64,000 nucleotides of DNA from Picochlorum sp. 'celeri' (lineage: Eukaryota > Chlorophyta > Trebouxiophyceae): positions 930,001 to 994,000 of the forward strand of contig JAACMV010000005.1 of the NCBI GenBank assembly GCA_010909725.1, read 5' to 3'. The position numbers were made by a program, and so were the translations under genes. This document shows, piece by piece, positions 19,365 through 31,820 of the stretch (positions are counted from its first letter, which is position 1; every line of letters begins with the position of its first letter). A model generated the notes under the pieces. The model was not told the origin of the DNA, made no database searches, and saw only the letters and a list, made by a program, of their open reading frames with translations.

Positions 19365-22300
19365 CTAAAATGATTCATAGTCGTTATTTTTTCTACCAGG
19401 AAATGCACTATACAACCCCCTTCCTGGGGCTGGCATTGTGTCTGTAAAGTCAGGGGATGCAGTGTCAACGTGTTCCATATCTAGCCCTCGATTAGGCAAA
19501 AGAGTGTACCGCACGCCTACAAGAGATTGCTTCAGGTTGACCAACCAGTCTTCGATCTCTGGGAATTTCTCAAGTATCGCATGTCGCTGGACAAAGGCAG
19601 CAGCTCCCGCCCCGACCACTGCAATGGTTACAAGGATGGGCACCACAATCCCAACAATGCCCGACTTGTTGTCCTCTTTCTCCCCAGATTCGTCGTCTTT
19701 CTTCACATCTGACTTTTTCTTCTCTTGATGGTCTCCTCCTGTCTTGCTATCGCCTCCATTTTTCCAGCAAACTGACGGACTAGTTGCCGTGCATTCCCAA
19801 CCATCCATCACTTGGCAGGCATCAGAGCACCCTGTCTTGGGACCGACATTACCGGTGTCACATTCCTCAAGCCCTTCCAGAACCCCATTACCACAGACTG
19901 AGAAATATTCTACGACCTCCCACACCGGAGGTTGAGTAACAATGAGGTCATGGCCATGTCCAGTCAAATCTCGCACCAAATAACCAGATCCTTCATCAAA
20001 GTTGTAGTATGCAACCAAATCCTTGTCTTTCGGATTGATTGCGTGGGGTTTTCCAGAATCATGTGGTGTACCCCTCTTACTCAGATGATATCTCATACTG
20101 CCTCGAATTTCATCTGCTGTTCTCACCCTTCTCCATATTCTCAGCTCATCAATGAGACCAAAAAAGTCTTGAGATCCATATTCTTGTGCTCCTGAGTCAG
20201 ATATATCACCAACTGCCCCACTGGCACTGTCAAAGCATCCTCCCACACAGTCCTGCTCTCTACCTATGATTAATGAACCTCCAGAAGGTATGGTTCTGCC
20301 ATTTGCTCGAGTTACTTGCCAAACTTCTCTCCCATTATCGTAGAGACGTGTTTCTCCTGTTTTGGACTCCCATGTGACTGCAATATGATGCCATTTGCCA
20401 TCCGTGGTAGATATACCGCTGGTGTGGTCACTGTACACGCCCTCATCTTCCATGACTGAAATCACCCAATTGTTGTAGTCTCCGATCATGAGCGAATTGT
20501 CGCCTTTTTCGTACCCTCCCACAGCATAGCTGAACGGCACCCCAGTATTACAAGAATCTGATGAGAGCATCCAAAATTCTACTGTGAAGGCCTCGTCGGG
20601 GAAGTTATCAAAGTTTCTGTTGATGAGAACCTGCTGGTCGCTGAGCCTCATCGCGTGCCCGGCTTCGCCAGGTGTTGGAGGTGCCAGAGGACTGCCATTT
20701 CCATTTGCGAGGGGGGCACTTGAGTACACCCAAAGAGGTGCATCAGACCCAAAATACAGATCATTGGAATGCTTGTCCTTGAATGTATCTTCAATATAGC
20801 CTGTCAAAGAATCTTTATCGTCATGGAAACTTTGTGGCGAAAATGTGTACTCCTGAACCAAGTTGGCCATCTGAGGTCCTAGGTTGCTCTTGAACATGTT
20901 ATTCTTAACCTCCTGCTCCGTTATCACCTTATCCCATATTCTAACTTGCGCCATATCACCACGAAGAGAGTATTGAGGACTGAAGTTGCCTCCGTAGGCT
21001 TGCTGGCGGGCCCCAAGCACAAACGACCCTGTGTCTGATCTAGAAGATCCTGCAGTTCGGAGCAAAAGATGGTCAACAAAAGACAACCGCACAGGATATC
21101 AAGTTCCGTTAATGACCTTCAATTTATTGAAGGCATTCGTACCTGCCGCAATAGAAGAATCGACACCTTCACCCGGAGATTTCTCAATCTCATCCTGACC
21201 ACTTCTAGAGACCCAAAATGGAGTTGCCTCCTCGCCATCAAAGTACAGGGTCACCTTTCCTGTGAACCAGTTCCATGTGACTGCCACATGATGCCACTCG
21301 CCGTCAACCCATCCAACGTTGAAATCGACCCAATTTTCGTACATGTCGCCCATCCCATTCCTGTTAGAATTGATTGACACGGATATAGAACCTGCAGTCT
21401 TGATATTCTTGTGGTCCAACTCTTTGGAATTTGCCATCTCCTTTGAATACTTTTGAATCAAGATAGCCTCGTCCAAAGATACATAGTCTCCGTATGTTTT
21501 ACTTTTATCCCCTGCAAATGCTGCATACGATATGAAATCAGCCCACGTATCAGATTGGTCTTCACCGTAGGCGGGAGTACGGGCCCAAAATTCTATAGAA
21601 ATGTCTTGCGTCGGCATCCCTCTGAAATTTTGATTCATGGCAAAATTGCTTTTGAAAGACACGACTCCAGCTCCACTCAAAGCCTGGGAGAATTGTTTCG
21701 ATTCAATCGTTTGCACGGAGGCTTTTGGCAACGATGCGAGCACCAAATCATTCCCTCTTCCCGATGAGTCCTTTGCATACCGTGTTGCCTTGCTGGATCC
21801 TTGAGACTGTGGATCATTCATCTTCCAGTAGGCAGCAAGGTCTGGATGCTGATCGAGTCCCTCACTATCTCTCATATGCCTCAAAATGTCTTCCTGTGAC
21901 CGAGCGACCCGCCAGATACGGACTTCGTCCATCTCGCCATTGAACCCTTGGCCCTTATCCAGGCAGCCACCATAACAGTCCTGCTCTGCCCCGAGCATCA
22001 ACGCCCCCCCTTTCTTCAGAGGCGCCGTCTTTCCTGTCCTAGAACTAATGATACGCATGCCGTCCACGTAGATTTCTGTCAACCCGTCGTGAGCGGCAGT
22101 CCATGTCACTGCAACATGATGCCACTGCCCATTCCGTGACACCAAACTTGGCAGCGACGCACTGTGATTATACGCGTAATAACACGACTCTCCCTTAGGG
22201 TCAGGAAGCAGATCAATATATTCAAAGTCATGGCACGCGACCAGTCTGTTTTGATTGTATATGATGAAGTGATTAGCTTCCAGATCCGTTGATCCCTTGT

Positions 22301-22544
22301 CTGGAAACTCTGGCTTTGCTGCATAACTAAACAGTGCCGTATTGTGGCAACTATCCGAGGTCCGAACCCAAGCTTCAAACGTCAACTCGCTCTCTCCAAG
22401 GTCCATAAAGTTCTCGATGACCACGCCATTGTCTCGAAACAGCAACGCGTGCCCAGCACCCCCTGGTTGGGAAAGGTCACTTCGAACCTGACCCAGTGTC
22501 CCCAAGAACAAGGCCAAAAGCGATATGAATATCGTGAATCCCAT
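19365..22544 (-). CDS. Secreted type I membrane protein with LamG-like and DUF4215-like domains
   Basis: Two exons, 21143-22544 and 19365-21049, with a 93-nt intron (donor GTACGA, acceptor CTGCAG), give about 1028 residues. The start at 22544 opens a signal peptide (MGFTIFISLLALFLGTLG). Three LamG/concanavalin-like repeats follow. The first has FEAWVRTSDSCHNTALFSYA, the second spans the intron (GEWHHVAVTWNWFTGKVTLY) and the third has FTVEFWMLSSDSC and GKWHHIAVTWESKTGETRLY. A cysteine cluster resembling DUF4215 comes next (CGNGVLEGLEECDTGNVG). A single transmembrane helix (VPILVTIAVVGAGAAAFV) precedes a short cytoplasmic tail. Likely a carbohydrate-binding or adhesive surface protein. Confidence 0.85.
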
Positions 22545-22813
22545 TTCTATTACAGTGGTAGTCACATATGCTGTATTATTCGGTCGAGCACGTCAGCTCA
22601 CAACCAGTGAAATTTGATTGATCCCTCGGCCAACGCCATGAACTAAATTTGCCTTTCGAAACTCTCAATTCTGTTAATAAACAACCAAATCACTATTAAC
22701 ACTGTATTTGCAATGCCCTCCTACCGCCATTTATGCCGTAGATTTATCGGTCATCGTTGGTACGACCATTGCCATGGTCCCAACAGTACTACTACGTGAT
22801 GCATCTACTGCTC

Positions 22814-24028
22814 CTACCAAGACCCACCCCGTTCGAACGTGTAGACATCGGAGGTGGGCCTACGGCCTTGATCGAGAACCTCTTGGATCTGTCCCAGGTC
22901 ATCGTCTGTCAGAGCAAATTGGAACAACTTCAGGTGATCATCAATGTGTTCAGTATTCCTTGCGCCGACAATGATGCTACCAACTCCATTTTTCTGCAGC
23001 ACCCAACGAGAGGCCACGTCCGCGATGCTGACCCCACGAACATTGGCGACATTGTGCAATGTTTGGAGTAGTCTCTGAAACCAGTCCCATCCTCCTCGTT
23101 GCCTGATGATGCTGGCATACTTTTGCAACGAGTATGTATTCATTCGCACTCTACACACACAAACAGTAAAATTCAGTAGACCACAGATATCTACCAGGGA
23201 TAACGGCATGATAACGCACTCTTCTACAGGCTTGCCCAGGTACCTCGAGGACAGAAACCCTCCAGCCACAGTTCCATAGGGCAGGATGACAATCCCGTTA
23301 GAGGCGCAGAACTCTGTCATTCCATTCTCTGGACGCGTATCCAATAAACTGTATTGAATCTGGTTGGTCGCCACACGAACACCTGCCTTGACGAGCTCAT
23401 CCAATCGCTGGACGTCAAAATTGGTGACGCCAACAGTCCTTGTAACCCCTCTTGCTTCTAATTCCGAAAGTGACAATGCAGCACTGACATACTTCTTCAC
23501 TCCATAATCTGCCCAGAAAAATTGTACACAGTCGAGGCATTCCACTCCGATATTTTCCCTGCTTCGATTCAAAGAAGCGGACACAAAGTCCAGGTGTCCA
23601 GCCCTTTCCATCGCATCATTAAAGCAGCAGAACTTGGTCAAAACCTGGCAGTGTCTGCTCTCGGACGGAAACTCTTTCCTGTACGATCCGATAATCTTCT
23701 CCGATGGACCATATATATCCGCAGTATCCAAGGTCGTGATCCCATTTTGAATGAACGTATGAATATCCTCCACTGCAGCATGCCCAGAAGTTCTGTCGCT
23801 CCTCCCTCCCCGATGGCCCCCACCCAGCTGCCAACAACCTTTGATCACTTTCGATATCTCCAAATCCTCTGAAATTCGCGTCCTTGGTACCCGCCTCTCC
23901 TCCAAGGGGGGAGCACCCTGAACTGTTGGTGGTCTCGAGTATGACAGCAGGCTCGAAGTCACTCCAGCTACGACAACATCTCGCCTGGATGCTGGGACTC
24001 CTGATTCTGCTCGTACAACCACCACCAT
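22814..24028 (-). CDS. Aldo/keto reductase with twin-arginine-like leader
   Basis: Aldo/keto reductases reduce carbonyls with NADPH. Exons 23220-24028 and 22814-23150 flank a 69-nt intron (donor GTGCGT, acceptor TGTGTAG) that keeps the frame even unspliced. Family blocks are GCWQLGGGHRG, the catalytic-type DTADIYGPSEKIIGSY, the conserved GVTNFDVQRLDEL, and near the end KNGVGSIIVGARNTEHIDDH. The N-terminal leader contains SRRDVVVAGVTSSLL, which fits a twin-arginine (Tat) thylakoid-lumen signal after a plastid transit part. The leader as seen is short (the ATG at 24028 follows an in-frame GTG at 24040), so an upstream exon may be missing. Confidence 0.85.
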   Translation of the reverse strand: MVVVVRAESGVPASRRDVVVAGVTSSLLSYSRPPTVQGAPPLEERRVPRTRISEDLEISKVIKGCWQLGGGHRGGRSDRTSGHAAVEDIHTFIQNGITTLDTADIYGPSEKIIGSYRKEFPSESRHCQVLTKFCCFNDAMERAGHLDFVSASLNRSRENIGVECLDCVQFFWADYGVKKYVSAALSLSELEARGVTRTVGVTNFDVQRLDELVKAGVRVATNQIQYSLLDTRPENGMTEFCASNGIVILPYGTVAGGFLSSRYLGKPVEECVIMPLSLVDICGLLNFTVCVCRVRMNTYSLQKYASIIRQRGGWDWFQRLLQTLHNVANVRGVSIADVASRWVLQKNGVGSIIVGARNTEHIDDHLKLFQFALTDDDLGQIQEVLDQGRRPTSDVYTFERGGSW

Positions 24029-24271
24029 TTGTTGAAACACCCACTTTCAAAATGTACCAGCAGAGTACAAACACCTTGATTAATTACATACAGGAGCGCT
24101 CTCCATCTGTAATCATGAAGAAGGCGCGGTGTCGTTTTTCGAATTCGCACCTCTTGGGATGAAATCCACAATCATCCCATAACCTGGGGATGGTTTGGTC
24201 AAATCCTATTTGTGAAGAACTGTACATTGTTTTCGATAATTGTGCAATAATTTCCTGTACCAGAGTTTGCC

Positions 24272-25106
24272 ATGGAGTATGTCAGTCCAGAGGGACTGCG
24301 GTTGGATGGACGCAGAGATAAGGAATTAAGAAGACTTAACGCTACCATTGGGGTTCTACAGTCAGCAGATGGGTCTGCGACGTTTGAAATGGGCAACACA
24401 AAGGTGCGTATGCATGTAGAGCATGCTCGATGCCGCACATGTATCACTGTCGGGTGGAAAGGGGGCATGAGATCTCATTTTTAATATCTTTATGTTTGTA
24501 TGGTAGGTGATGGCTGCCGTATTTGGCCCCAAGGAGGTGGAGCAACGGTCCCTCTTGGACGCAGACAAGGCCATAGTTCGCTGCGAGTATTCGATGGCAA
24601 CATTTAGCACCGGGGAGAGGCGACGAAGGGGGAAGTCAGACAGGAGAGCGACAGAGATATCCAATGTCATTAAGAACACGCTGGAGCAGACAATCATGTT
24701 GGAGTTGATGCCTCGGACGCAGATAGATGTGTATGTACAGGTACTGCAGGCAGATGGTGGAACACGGTGTGCGAGTATCAATGCGGCCTTTTTAGCTTTG
24801 GCGGATGCTGGAATCCCGATGAGGGATATTGTATGCGCTTGTTCTGGGGGATACTTGGATAATACTGTGCTGCTGGACATGAACTATGCTGAGGATTCAG
24901 GCGGGGGGCCTGATGTAGTTGTGGGGCTGCATCCATCTCTCGATAGGATGGTGCTGCTTCAATGTGATAATAGAATATCGATAGAGACATTCCAAGAGGT
25001 GGTAGATCTGGTCTCGGAAGGGTGTCGAGCCGTGGCTGCGTTCATGAGGGAAGCCCTGGTGGAGCACATCAGGCTCATGGCCGCAAGCCAGCAGCCTCGT
25101 GGCTGA
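24272..25106 (+). CDS. Exosome complex subunit RRP41 (EXOSC4)-like
   Basis: RRP41 is one of six RNase PH-like ring subunits of the RNA exosome, which degrades and trims RNA 3'-5'. Exons are 24272-24403 and 24507-25106, joined in phase 0, with donor GTGCGT and acceptor GGTAG. The 243-residue product begins MEYVSPEGLRLDGRR, then ATFEMGNTK, VMAAVFGPKEV, IDVYVQVLQADGGTRCASIN and DMNYAEDSGGGPDVVV, all typical of RRP41. The end (REALVEHI) matches the family. Divergent from the aldo/keto reductase; the stop lies 32 bp from the convergent IF-2 gene. Confidence 0.93.
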
Positions 25107-25138
25107 TGGTGCACGTATTGTTTACATCGTTCAACATG

Positions 25139-27798
25139 TTATTCTATTTGTGACGTTGATATTGTAGGGGCGTGAGCCTCTTCCAACTTCAATTTCTTTT
25201 CGACGAGGTCATACGCCTCGATGACATCCCCTTCTGCCCAGTCCTTGAAGCTCTCCATGGCAACTCCGCATTCAGTCCCTGAGGCAACTTCTTTCACATC
25301 GTCCTTCACTCGACGGAGCGACGACAGATTTCCTTCGTGCACAGTTTTCTTTCCTCTTTTCACTACGATGAATGCATTCTTTGTAAGCAATCCGTCAGTG
25401 ACGAGACATCCTGCAGCTTTCCTGCTACCAGATCCAAATACAGCCTTCACCTCTGCCTCGCCTATCTTCACCTTTTCTTCTACTGATTTCAAGCGCCCTT
25501 CCATGGCAGCCCTAACATCATCAACCAAGTCATAGATTACGGAATATGTTCGAAGAGTAACATTGTTCTTTTTCGCCTCAGATGTCACAGAATCTGAGGG
25601 TTGCACATTGAAACCAAGCACCATGCCGCCAGAGGCAACTGCCAAATCAATATCTGAGGCTGTTATATCTCCTGGAGCGGAGAGCAAATATCTCAACATA
25701 ACTGTGTCTTGTGGAAGGGCAGCCAATGCAGCCTTGACTGCTTCGCACGATCCTGATGCATCAGCCTTCAGGATGATGTTCATGCGTTGGAGAACTTGTT
25801 CTTCGTTCTCGTCATCCATACTAGCAAGAGACGATAAAGTTACCATATTACCTCCCCCGGCCATTTCGGACAGCCTCTCCAGCCTTCTTGCATCCTCGAC
25901 AGATTCTGCTGCCTGTCGAGCCCTGGTCTCGCTGTCGAATACTTCAAACACGTCACCTGCCTGGGGAACAGAATTGAGACCAAGTACCTGGGCAGCCATG
26001 GAGGGACCAATTTCTTCTACATCCCCCGCAGACGTTTTCATCGATCTCACCTTACCATAGGAACCACCTGCAGCAATGCAGTCCCCTACCTTCAAGTGTC
26101 CATTCTGCACTAACAGCGTTGTCATAGGTCCCGACTTGCGATCCAGGCATGCCTCAAGAACCGTTCCTGTGGCTGATCGCTCGGGATTTGCAACCAGTTC
26201 CTCAAGTTCAGCTACGAGCAGGACTGTTTCAAGAAGATCATCCACCCCCATTCCTTTCTTTGCAGATATGTTCACCATGGGAGTTTTTCCTCCCCATTCC
26301 TCTGGAATCAGTTCTACTTCTGTGAGTTCTTGTTTCACTTTCTCAGGGTTGGCTCCTTCCTTGTCTATCTTGTTTATAGCCACAACAATTGGGACACCTG
26401 CAGCTTTGGCGTGACTGATTGCCTCCAGTGTCTGTGGACGGACGCCATCATCAGCTGCAACAATGATGATGGCAATATCTGTCACCCTCGCACCTCGGGC
26501 CCTCATCGCACTAAATGCCTGTACGAGAAAAAGACGATTGAAATTAGGAATGGCGAAAATAGAGACTCGTGTGTTGACCAAAGTTTTGAAGGCATGCCTC
26601 AGAATTAAAAAGCTCGTTTTGTTGTTTCAACAAGACTAATTCAGCGTTGGATTTTGGTTTCGCATCATTGGCAAGCACAATTTACTGACCAAGTTCACCT
26701 TGTGAAAAAACGTACCTCATGCCCTGGTGTGTCCAGAAACGTGACAGCCTTCCTCTCATCATTGTAGTCCACTTTGCATGTGTAGGCTCCGATCGATTGA
26801 GTGATCCCTCCAGCCTCATCCGCTGCGACCTTGGCTTTTCTCACAAAGTCCAAAAGTGAGGTTTTCCCGTGATCAACATGACCCATTACAGTTACAACGG
26901 GCGGCCTTGTCTGCAGGTTGTCGATGTCATCCTCACTAATAAAATCTCTAGACTTTTTGGCACTGTCTTCCACCTTCTCATCAATATCGAGCACGTCCAC
27001 CCCGTACTCCTCGCCTACAAGTTTCACAGTATCAGGATCTAACGTAGAATTTACTTGTACCGCGAGCCCTTTCATGAAGAGCTTCTTGACAATATCCACT
27101 GGTGGTACGGCAAGCATCTCTGCCAGGTCTGGCACGGACATGCCATCTGGGCCCACCTCGAATATTTCTTCTCGCACTGGAGCAGAGGCCAAGGCCTCCT
27201 GCTTTCTCTCTGCCTTTCTGTTTTGTCGGGCTTTACGCCTATTCGCCAGGTTTATCTTTTGCTGCGCCCTTCTGTTGCCAGGCTGTCCTCTACCTCCTCG
27301 ACTGGGACCGTCATCATATCCGCCCTTTCCTTTGTTCCCGCCCTTGGCATTATTCCCATGTGGACCTCTTCGACTATTTCTTCCACCCTGACTGTTCCCC
27401 TCGGTATTCATTGGAACGTCAGGGAAACTGGCTGGCGATGTGGCCTGGGCTCCTGGGCTCTGTCGCTCCCTATTTCCATGATCACCCTTTTTCGTACCAC
27501 CTCCACGTCGACCACCTGGGGCAGGCGCCCTAGTCATCCGTGGGGGAGGACGCTTTGGTCTCTCTAATAGCTCTGGCTCATCGCCTTCTGCTGACGCAGA
27601 AGTGGCAAAGATACCGCGAGTGCCCGCCATACTATCCCTCACAAATACTGGGGCGATACGTGCCTTATTCGCCCACATTTCACCCAAAAGGTGATATTTC
27701 CTTGTCAAAATGTCTCGTCTTACACCAGAACCTCGAACTTGTCCCGCAGCATGTCCTGGCTGCACTCCGCCACGTGGTCTGGACAGTCTGCCGCTCAT
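25139..27798 (-). CDS. Organellar (probably plastid) translation initiation factor IF-2
   Basis: IF-2 brings initiator tRNA to the small ribosomal subunit. Exons 26716-27798 and 25139-26518 give about 820 residues; the intron (donor GTACGT) interrupts just after the G3 motif DTPGHE. The N-terminal 100 residues are basic and Ser/Ala-rich, fitting an organelle transit peptide, followed by a Gly/Arg/Lys-rich linker. The IF2_N domain has [10 protein letters not shown] and [11 protein letters not shown]. The G domain shows [12 protein letters not shown] (G1), [16 protein letters not shown] and AINKIDKEG. Domains II-IV follow. Plastid rather than mitochondrial targeting is inferred, not shown. Confidence 0.9.
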
Positions 27799-28256
27799 TT
27801 TGCCCCCAACGTCCGACTTGTGAATATTCTATATAGCACTTTTGAGATCTCAAAGTACAACACAAGACGACACCGCGACGATGTTGCTGCAGCGTGCCCA
27901 GTTATCGGGGCAGTCAGTCTTTTGTTGGAAGTCTCCCAAAGTCTACAATCAGGAAAAAACTCTCGCACTTGTCATTCAAGAATTGGACTCTTTTCGCAAT
28001 GCGACACGCTTCCGCCCCTGTTCCTATCACATGCAGCAATCGCTGCAATCGTAAGGTGCTTGGGCGACGGTAGATAGATTGACGTCGACAGCCCTTTGAA
28101 GACTTTACTAGACCGATCCATCTAGCATATGGCCAATCACGGCCCACACCACCGCTCAGATTTCCAAGGGCCATCCACCTCCACCGGTCGGCAAACATTA
28201 TACATTAGTTTCACACTGTCAGTACACTCCTTTGTTCCGATTCAGTAGACGTATAG
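27799..28256. other. Divergent intergenic region between IF-2 and ClpR
   Basis: About 460 bp. A minus-strand frame at 27914-28198 (start MFADRWRWMALGNLSG) is open and has some protein-like character, with a possible donor inside. I cannot place it in a family, and it may simply be a chance frame in a promoter region. No RNA gene or repeat seen. Confidence 0.35.
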
Positions 28257-29142
28257 ATGATGGCATCCGCTCTTCACTGCGGAGGATATGTGGGGCTCGC
28301 AAAGACTCGTACGTCACTCTTGTAGCTACGAGTACCTTTACATACTAATGATACTATATTTAACATGATCTGATGCAGGTGGCAAGCCCTCTGGAATGGT
28401 AGCCCAGTCAAAGACCCACTCTGAGGGATTCTGGAGGTCAGTTGACAAGTCCTTGTCTGCAGGTGGGCAGCACCATGCAGCCTGCGTGAGCAATGGTAGT
28501 AATATGGTGGCTTATAGGAAAAAAGTTACGAAAATGATGCCGATCGGTGTCCCCAGGGTCCCTTACCGCACCCCCAAGGAGAGCTCCTGGCAGTGGGTGG
28601 ACATCTGGAACTGCTTGTATAGGGAACGCATCATTTTCCTCTCCAAGCCTGTAGACGAAGAGCTTGGAAATCAATTGGTAGCGACAATGTTATATCTTGA
28701 TTCAGAGAGCCAGAAGCCGCTCAACTTGTACATCAATTGCTCTGGAGGGGAAGTGGTGCCATGTCTGGCAATCCATGACACCATGAAGCATATTCGCAGT
28801 GATGTCGGCACTGTAGGATTCGGTGGATGCATGGGTATGAGTGGCTTCCTTTTGGCTGTGGGAGCCAAAGGAAGGCGCAACGTACTGCAGAACACCCACA
28901 TCATGATTCACCACCCATCAGGTGCTGCACGCGGCCAGGCATCAGATATGAATAGAGAGGCCAAGGAGCTCCTCCGCATCAGAGATTACATGGACATGAT
29001 TTTAGCGAGTGCCACCGGCCAACCATTCGACAAAGTCGCGTACGACTTTTCGAGGAACAAATACTTTGATGCCAAAGAAGCGCTAGATTACGGAGTGATA
29101 GATAACATTGTCAAACCTGCAAGAGCTCAGGCCGTGTTGTAA
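28257..29142 (+). CDS. Plastid Clp protease non-catalytic subunit, ClpR-type
   Basis: ClpR subunits join ClpP in the plastid Clp core but lack catalysis. Exons are 28257-28308 and 28379-29142, with donor GTACGT and acceptor GATGCAG, giving 271 residues. The leader (MMASALHCGGYVGLAK and beyond) fits a plastid transit peptide. Family blocks include WVDIWNCLYRERIIFL, NQLVATMLYLDSE and LYINCSGGEV. Where ClpP has the active-site Ser (AASMG), this protein has CMGMSG, so the serine aligns to Gly. The histidine block remains (IMIHHPSGAARGQASDM). Length and blocks suit ClpR2 best, but the subtype is a guess. Confidence 0.88.
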
Positions 29143-29556
29143 AAACAAAATCTTGTAAAACAAAAATACGAGAAAATAAGGAGAGAATATCTGAATAGTA
29201 ACCTCGAAGGACCAACGCTGTTTGAATCAATCAGGTTCCGTAGGGCTTGGTCGGTGTTCTCTCTCCAACGTGGATAAGGGAATCGAGAGATTTTCTCAGC
29301 CCAGTTTGTACGTCAGAATACATGTGATTTGCGCGTTTTGACGGGTATAGGGAACGGAGTTTGATAGATGTCTCTGTTGGACTTCCCGGTGAGGGAGGTA
29401 CTTCTTGGATTCATATTGAGTCTGCCTATGCACTTCAAAACCCATTTTTGATATGTTTTCATGGTAGATAAAAATATAACGGTCTCCTATGCTGTGTAGG
29501 AATATCACCTGTGTGATCCTGTACACCTCGTGAGTGGGTGAACGAACGAGAGTGTC
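29143..29556. other. Intergenic stretch, about 410 bp
   Basis: Between ClpR and cullin-3, both on the plus strand. It contains A-rich DNA just after the ClpR stop and no frame with protein-like character. No tRNA or repeat seen. Confidence 0.4.
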
Positions 29557-31820
29557 ATGTCTGGCCGATTGACCAAGGTTTGTATCTTTTATGATTGGAA
29601 AAAGCATCTTCTGTCTCTGACATTCGCGGATATCATGTGCAGTTCAAGATTGAGCCATTCAGGCACCCTCTCAAGCTCGATCCGGAGTATCCTGAGAAGA
29701 CGTGGCAGCTTTTAGAGAATGCCATACACGAGATAAACAATGACAATTCTAGTGGGCTGAGCTTTGAAGAGCTACATCGAAATGCATACAATATGGTGGT
29801 GAATAAGTACGGCCCGAGACTGTACAGCGGCCTGCAGAAGACGACCGAGGAGCACCTCAATACAATAGCAGAAAAGATTGAGCAACTGAATGGCGAGGCG
29901 ATGCTTAAATCTTTGCAGCATGAGTATGAGAGGCACAAGAAGAGTTTCTCAATCATCCGTGAAATCTTCATGCACCTGGACAAGTCAAATGCAAAACAGC
30001 GGCAGTTTAAAAGTGTGCATGAGCTTGGGCTGGAAATGTGGAGGACGTGTGTCATCAATAGACCTCTGATTCTGTCTCGAATGATAGATACAATACTAGC
30101 GATGATTGAGAGCGAGAGGAATGGAGAAATATCGGATACCATGCTGACCAGATCAGTCATTGTCATGTTGATTGACCTTGGGGCTGAAGTGTATATTAAG
30201 GACTTTGAGATGCCATTCCTCGATGCAACAAATAATTACTATGAACGTGAAGCATCGGAATCGATCGATTCCATGTCTTGCCCGGAGTATTTGTGCCACG
30301 CAGAAAGGAGATTGAAAGAAGAGATGGACCGAGTGGTCACATATCTTCATCCAACGTCAGGGCCAAAGCTATCAAAAGTTGTCGAGGATCGAATTGTAGC
30401 GTGCCATTCAGAAACCTTGATAAATAGTCCTACTGGAGCGATAACAATTTTAGAGCAGAAGGATTACGAGACGCTGAGCCGCATGTACAAGTTGTTCGTT
30501 CGCGTCAAATGCCAGAATGTGTTAAAGAATGCAATCGCAGAGTATGTGAGAGGGTTGGGCACGCAGATTGTGGAGGATGCGCAAAAGACAAGTGATGCAA
30601 CACTGTTTGTGTCATCACTGCTGGAGCTGAGGAAAGATTGTGATGAGATGTTGACATTGGGCCTGCATTCAGACAAAAGTTTTGTCAATGCAGTCAATGC
30701 TTCTTTTGAGTACTTTGTGAATAAAAACTCGAGATCCCCAGAGTATATCTCACTCTTCATGGATGCCAAGCTTCGCAAAGGAACCCGAGGATCCACAGAG
30801 GAAGAGACAGAGGAGGCATTGGAAAATGCAATTATTCTCTTTAGATACATTGCAGAAAAGGATATGTTTGAGAAATACTTCAAGCAACATTTGGCAAAGA
30901 GACTCTTGACTGGAAAATCTTCCTCGGATGACGCAGAGAGATCCTTGTTGGGCAAATTAAAGGTTGAATGTGGATACCAGTTCACAGCCAAGTTGGAAAG
31001 CATGTTCAATGATATTAGAACGAGCACAGAGACAATGAGTGAGTTCAAAAACTGGATGGAAGAACACGACAGCACACCTCTGGGTGTCGATTTATCGGTT
31101 CAAGTCCTGACGACTGGAGCTTGGCCAGCGAACGGACAACAGGGTGCCTGCAACTTGCCCAGGGAGCTTGATGCTTGTTGCGAGTTGTTCAAGGAGTACT
31201 ATGATAGTGCTCATTCTGGTAGAAAACTCAGCTGGCAGACTGCAATGGGGACTGCCGAAATAAGAGCAAAGTTTGGTAAGAAGAAGCACGAGATATCATG
31301 CAGTACCCATCAGATGGTTGTCCTGATGTTGCTGAATGACTCGGAGAGTCTGTCATACAAGGACATTCTCGAGTCCACGGGCATCCCAGACCCTGAGCTG
31401 ACACGAGTCATGCAAAGCATGACATTTGTCAAGGGAAAGAATATCCTCAAGAAATCTCCAGATAGTAAAGACATACAGCCCAGTGACGTTTTCTCTGTGA
31501 ATGACAAATTCACTTCAAAGCTGTACAAGATTAAGATTGGAACGAGTACATCAACGAGAGAAAATGACTCTGAGCGTATTGAAACCAGGGAAAAGGTTGA
31601 AGAGGACCGGAAGCCTCAAGTCGAGGCGGCAATCGTCAGGTTGATGAAATCCAGAAAGGCTCTTCAGCACAATGACGTCATCACAGAGGTCACTCGCCAA
31701 CTCTCCCACAGGTTCAATCCCTCTCCAGTCCTCATCAAGAGACGTATCGAGAGCCTGATTGAGCGAGAGTACATTGAAAGAGATGGAAACGATAGGAATC
31801 TGTACAGATATATTGCATAG
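29557..31820 (+). CDS. Cullin-3-like ubiquitin ligase scaffold
   Basis: CUL3 scaffolds BTB-type ubiquitin ligases with RBX1. A 21-nt first exon (29557-29577, MSGRLTK) joins 29643-31820 in phase 0; the donor is GTTTGT and the acceptor GTGCAG. About 732 residues result. The N-terminus has WQLLENAIHEINNDNSSGLS then FEELHRNAYNMVV, a close match to CUL3. The cullin homology part includes FEKYFKQHLAKRLLTGKSSS and LKVECGYQFTAKLESMFND. The C-terminal neddylation block is IVRLMKSRKALQHNDVITEV, with the acceptor lysine in the MKSRK stretch. Confidence 0.93.

Noticed and set aside
21050..21142. Two separate LamG genes instead of one
   Set aside because: The break is explained by a 93-nt GT-AG intron that restores the interrupted LamG domain in phase.
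27914..28198. Minus-strand 94-codon frame between IF-2 and ClpR
   Set aside because: No family likeness, sits in a divergent promoter region; not enough to call a gene.
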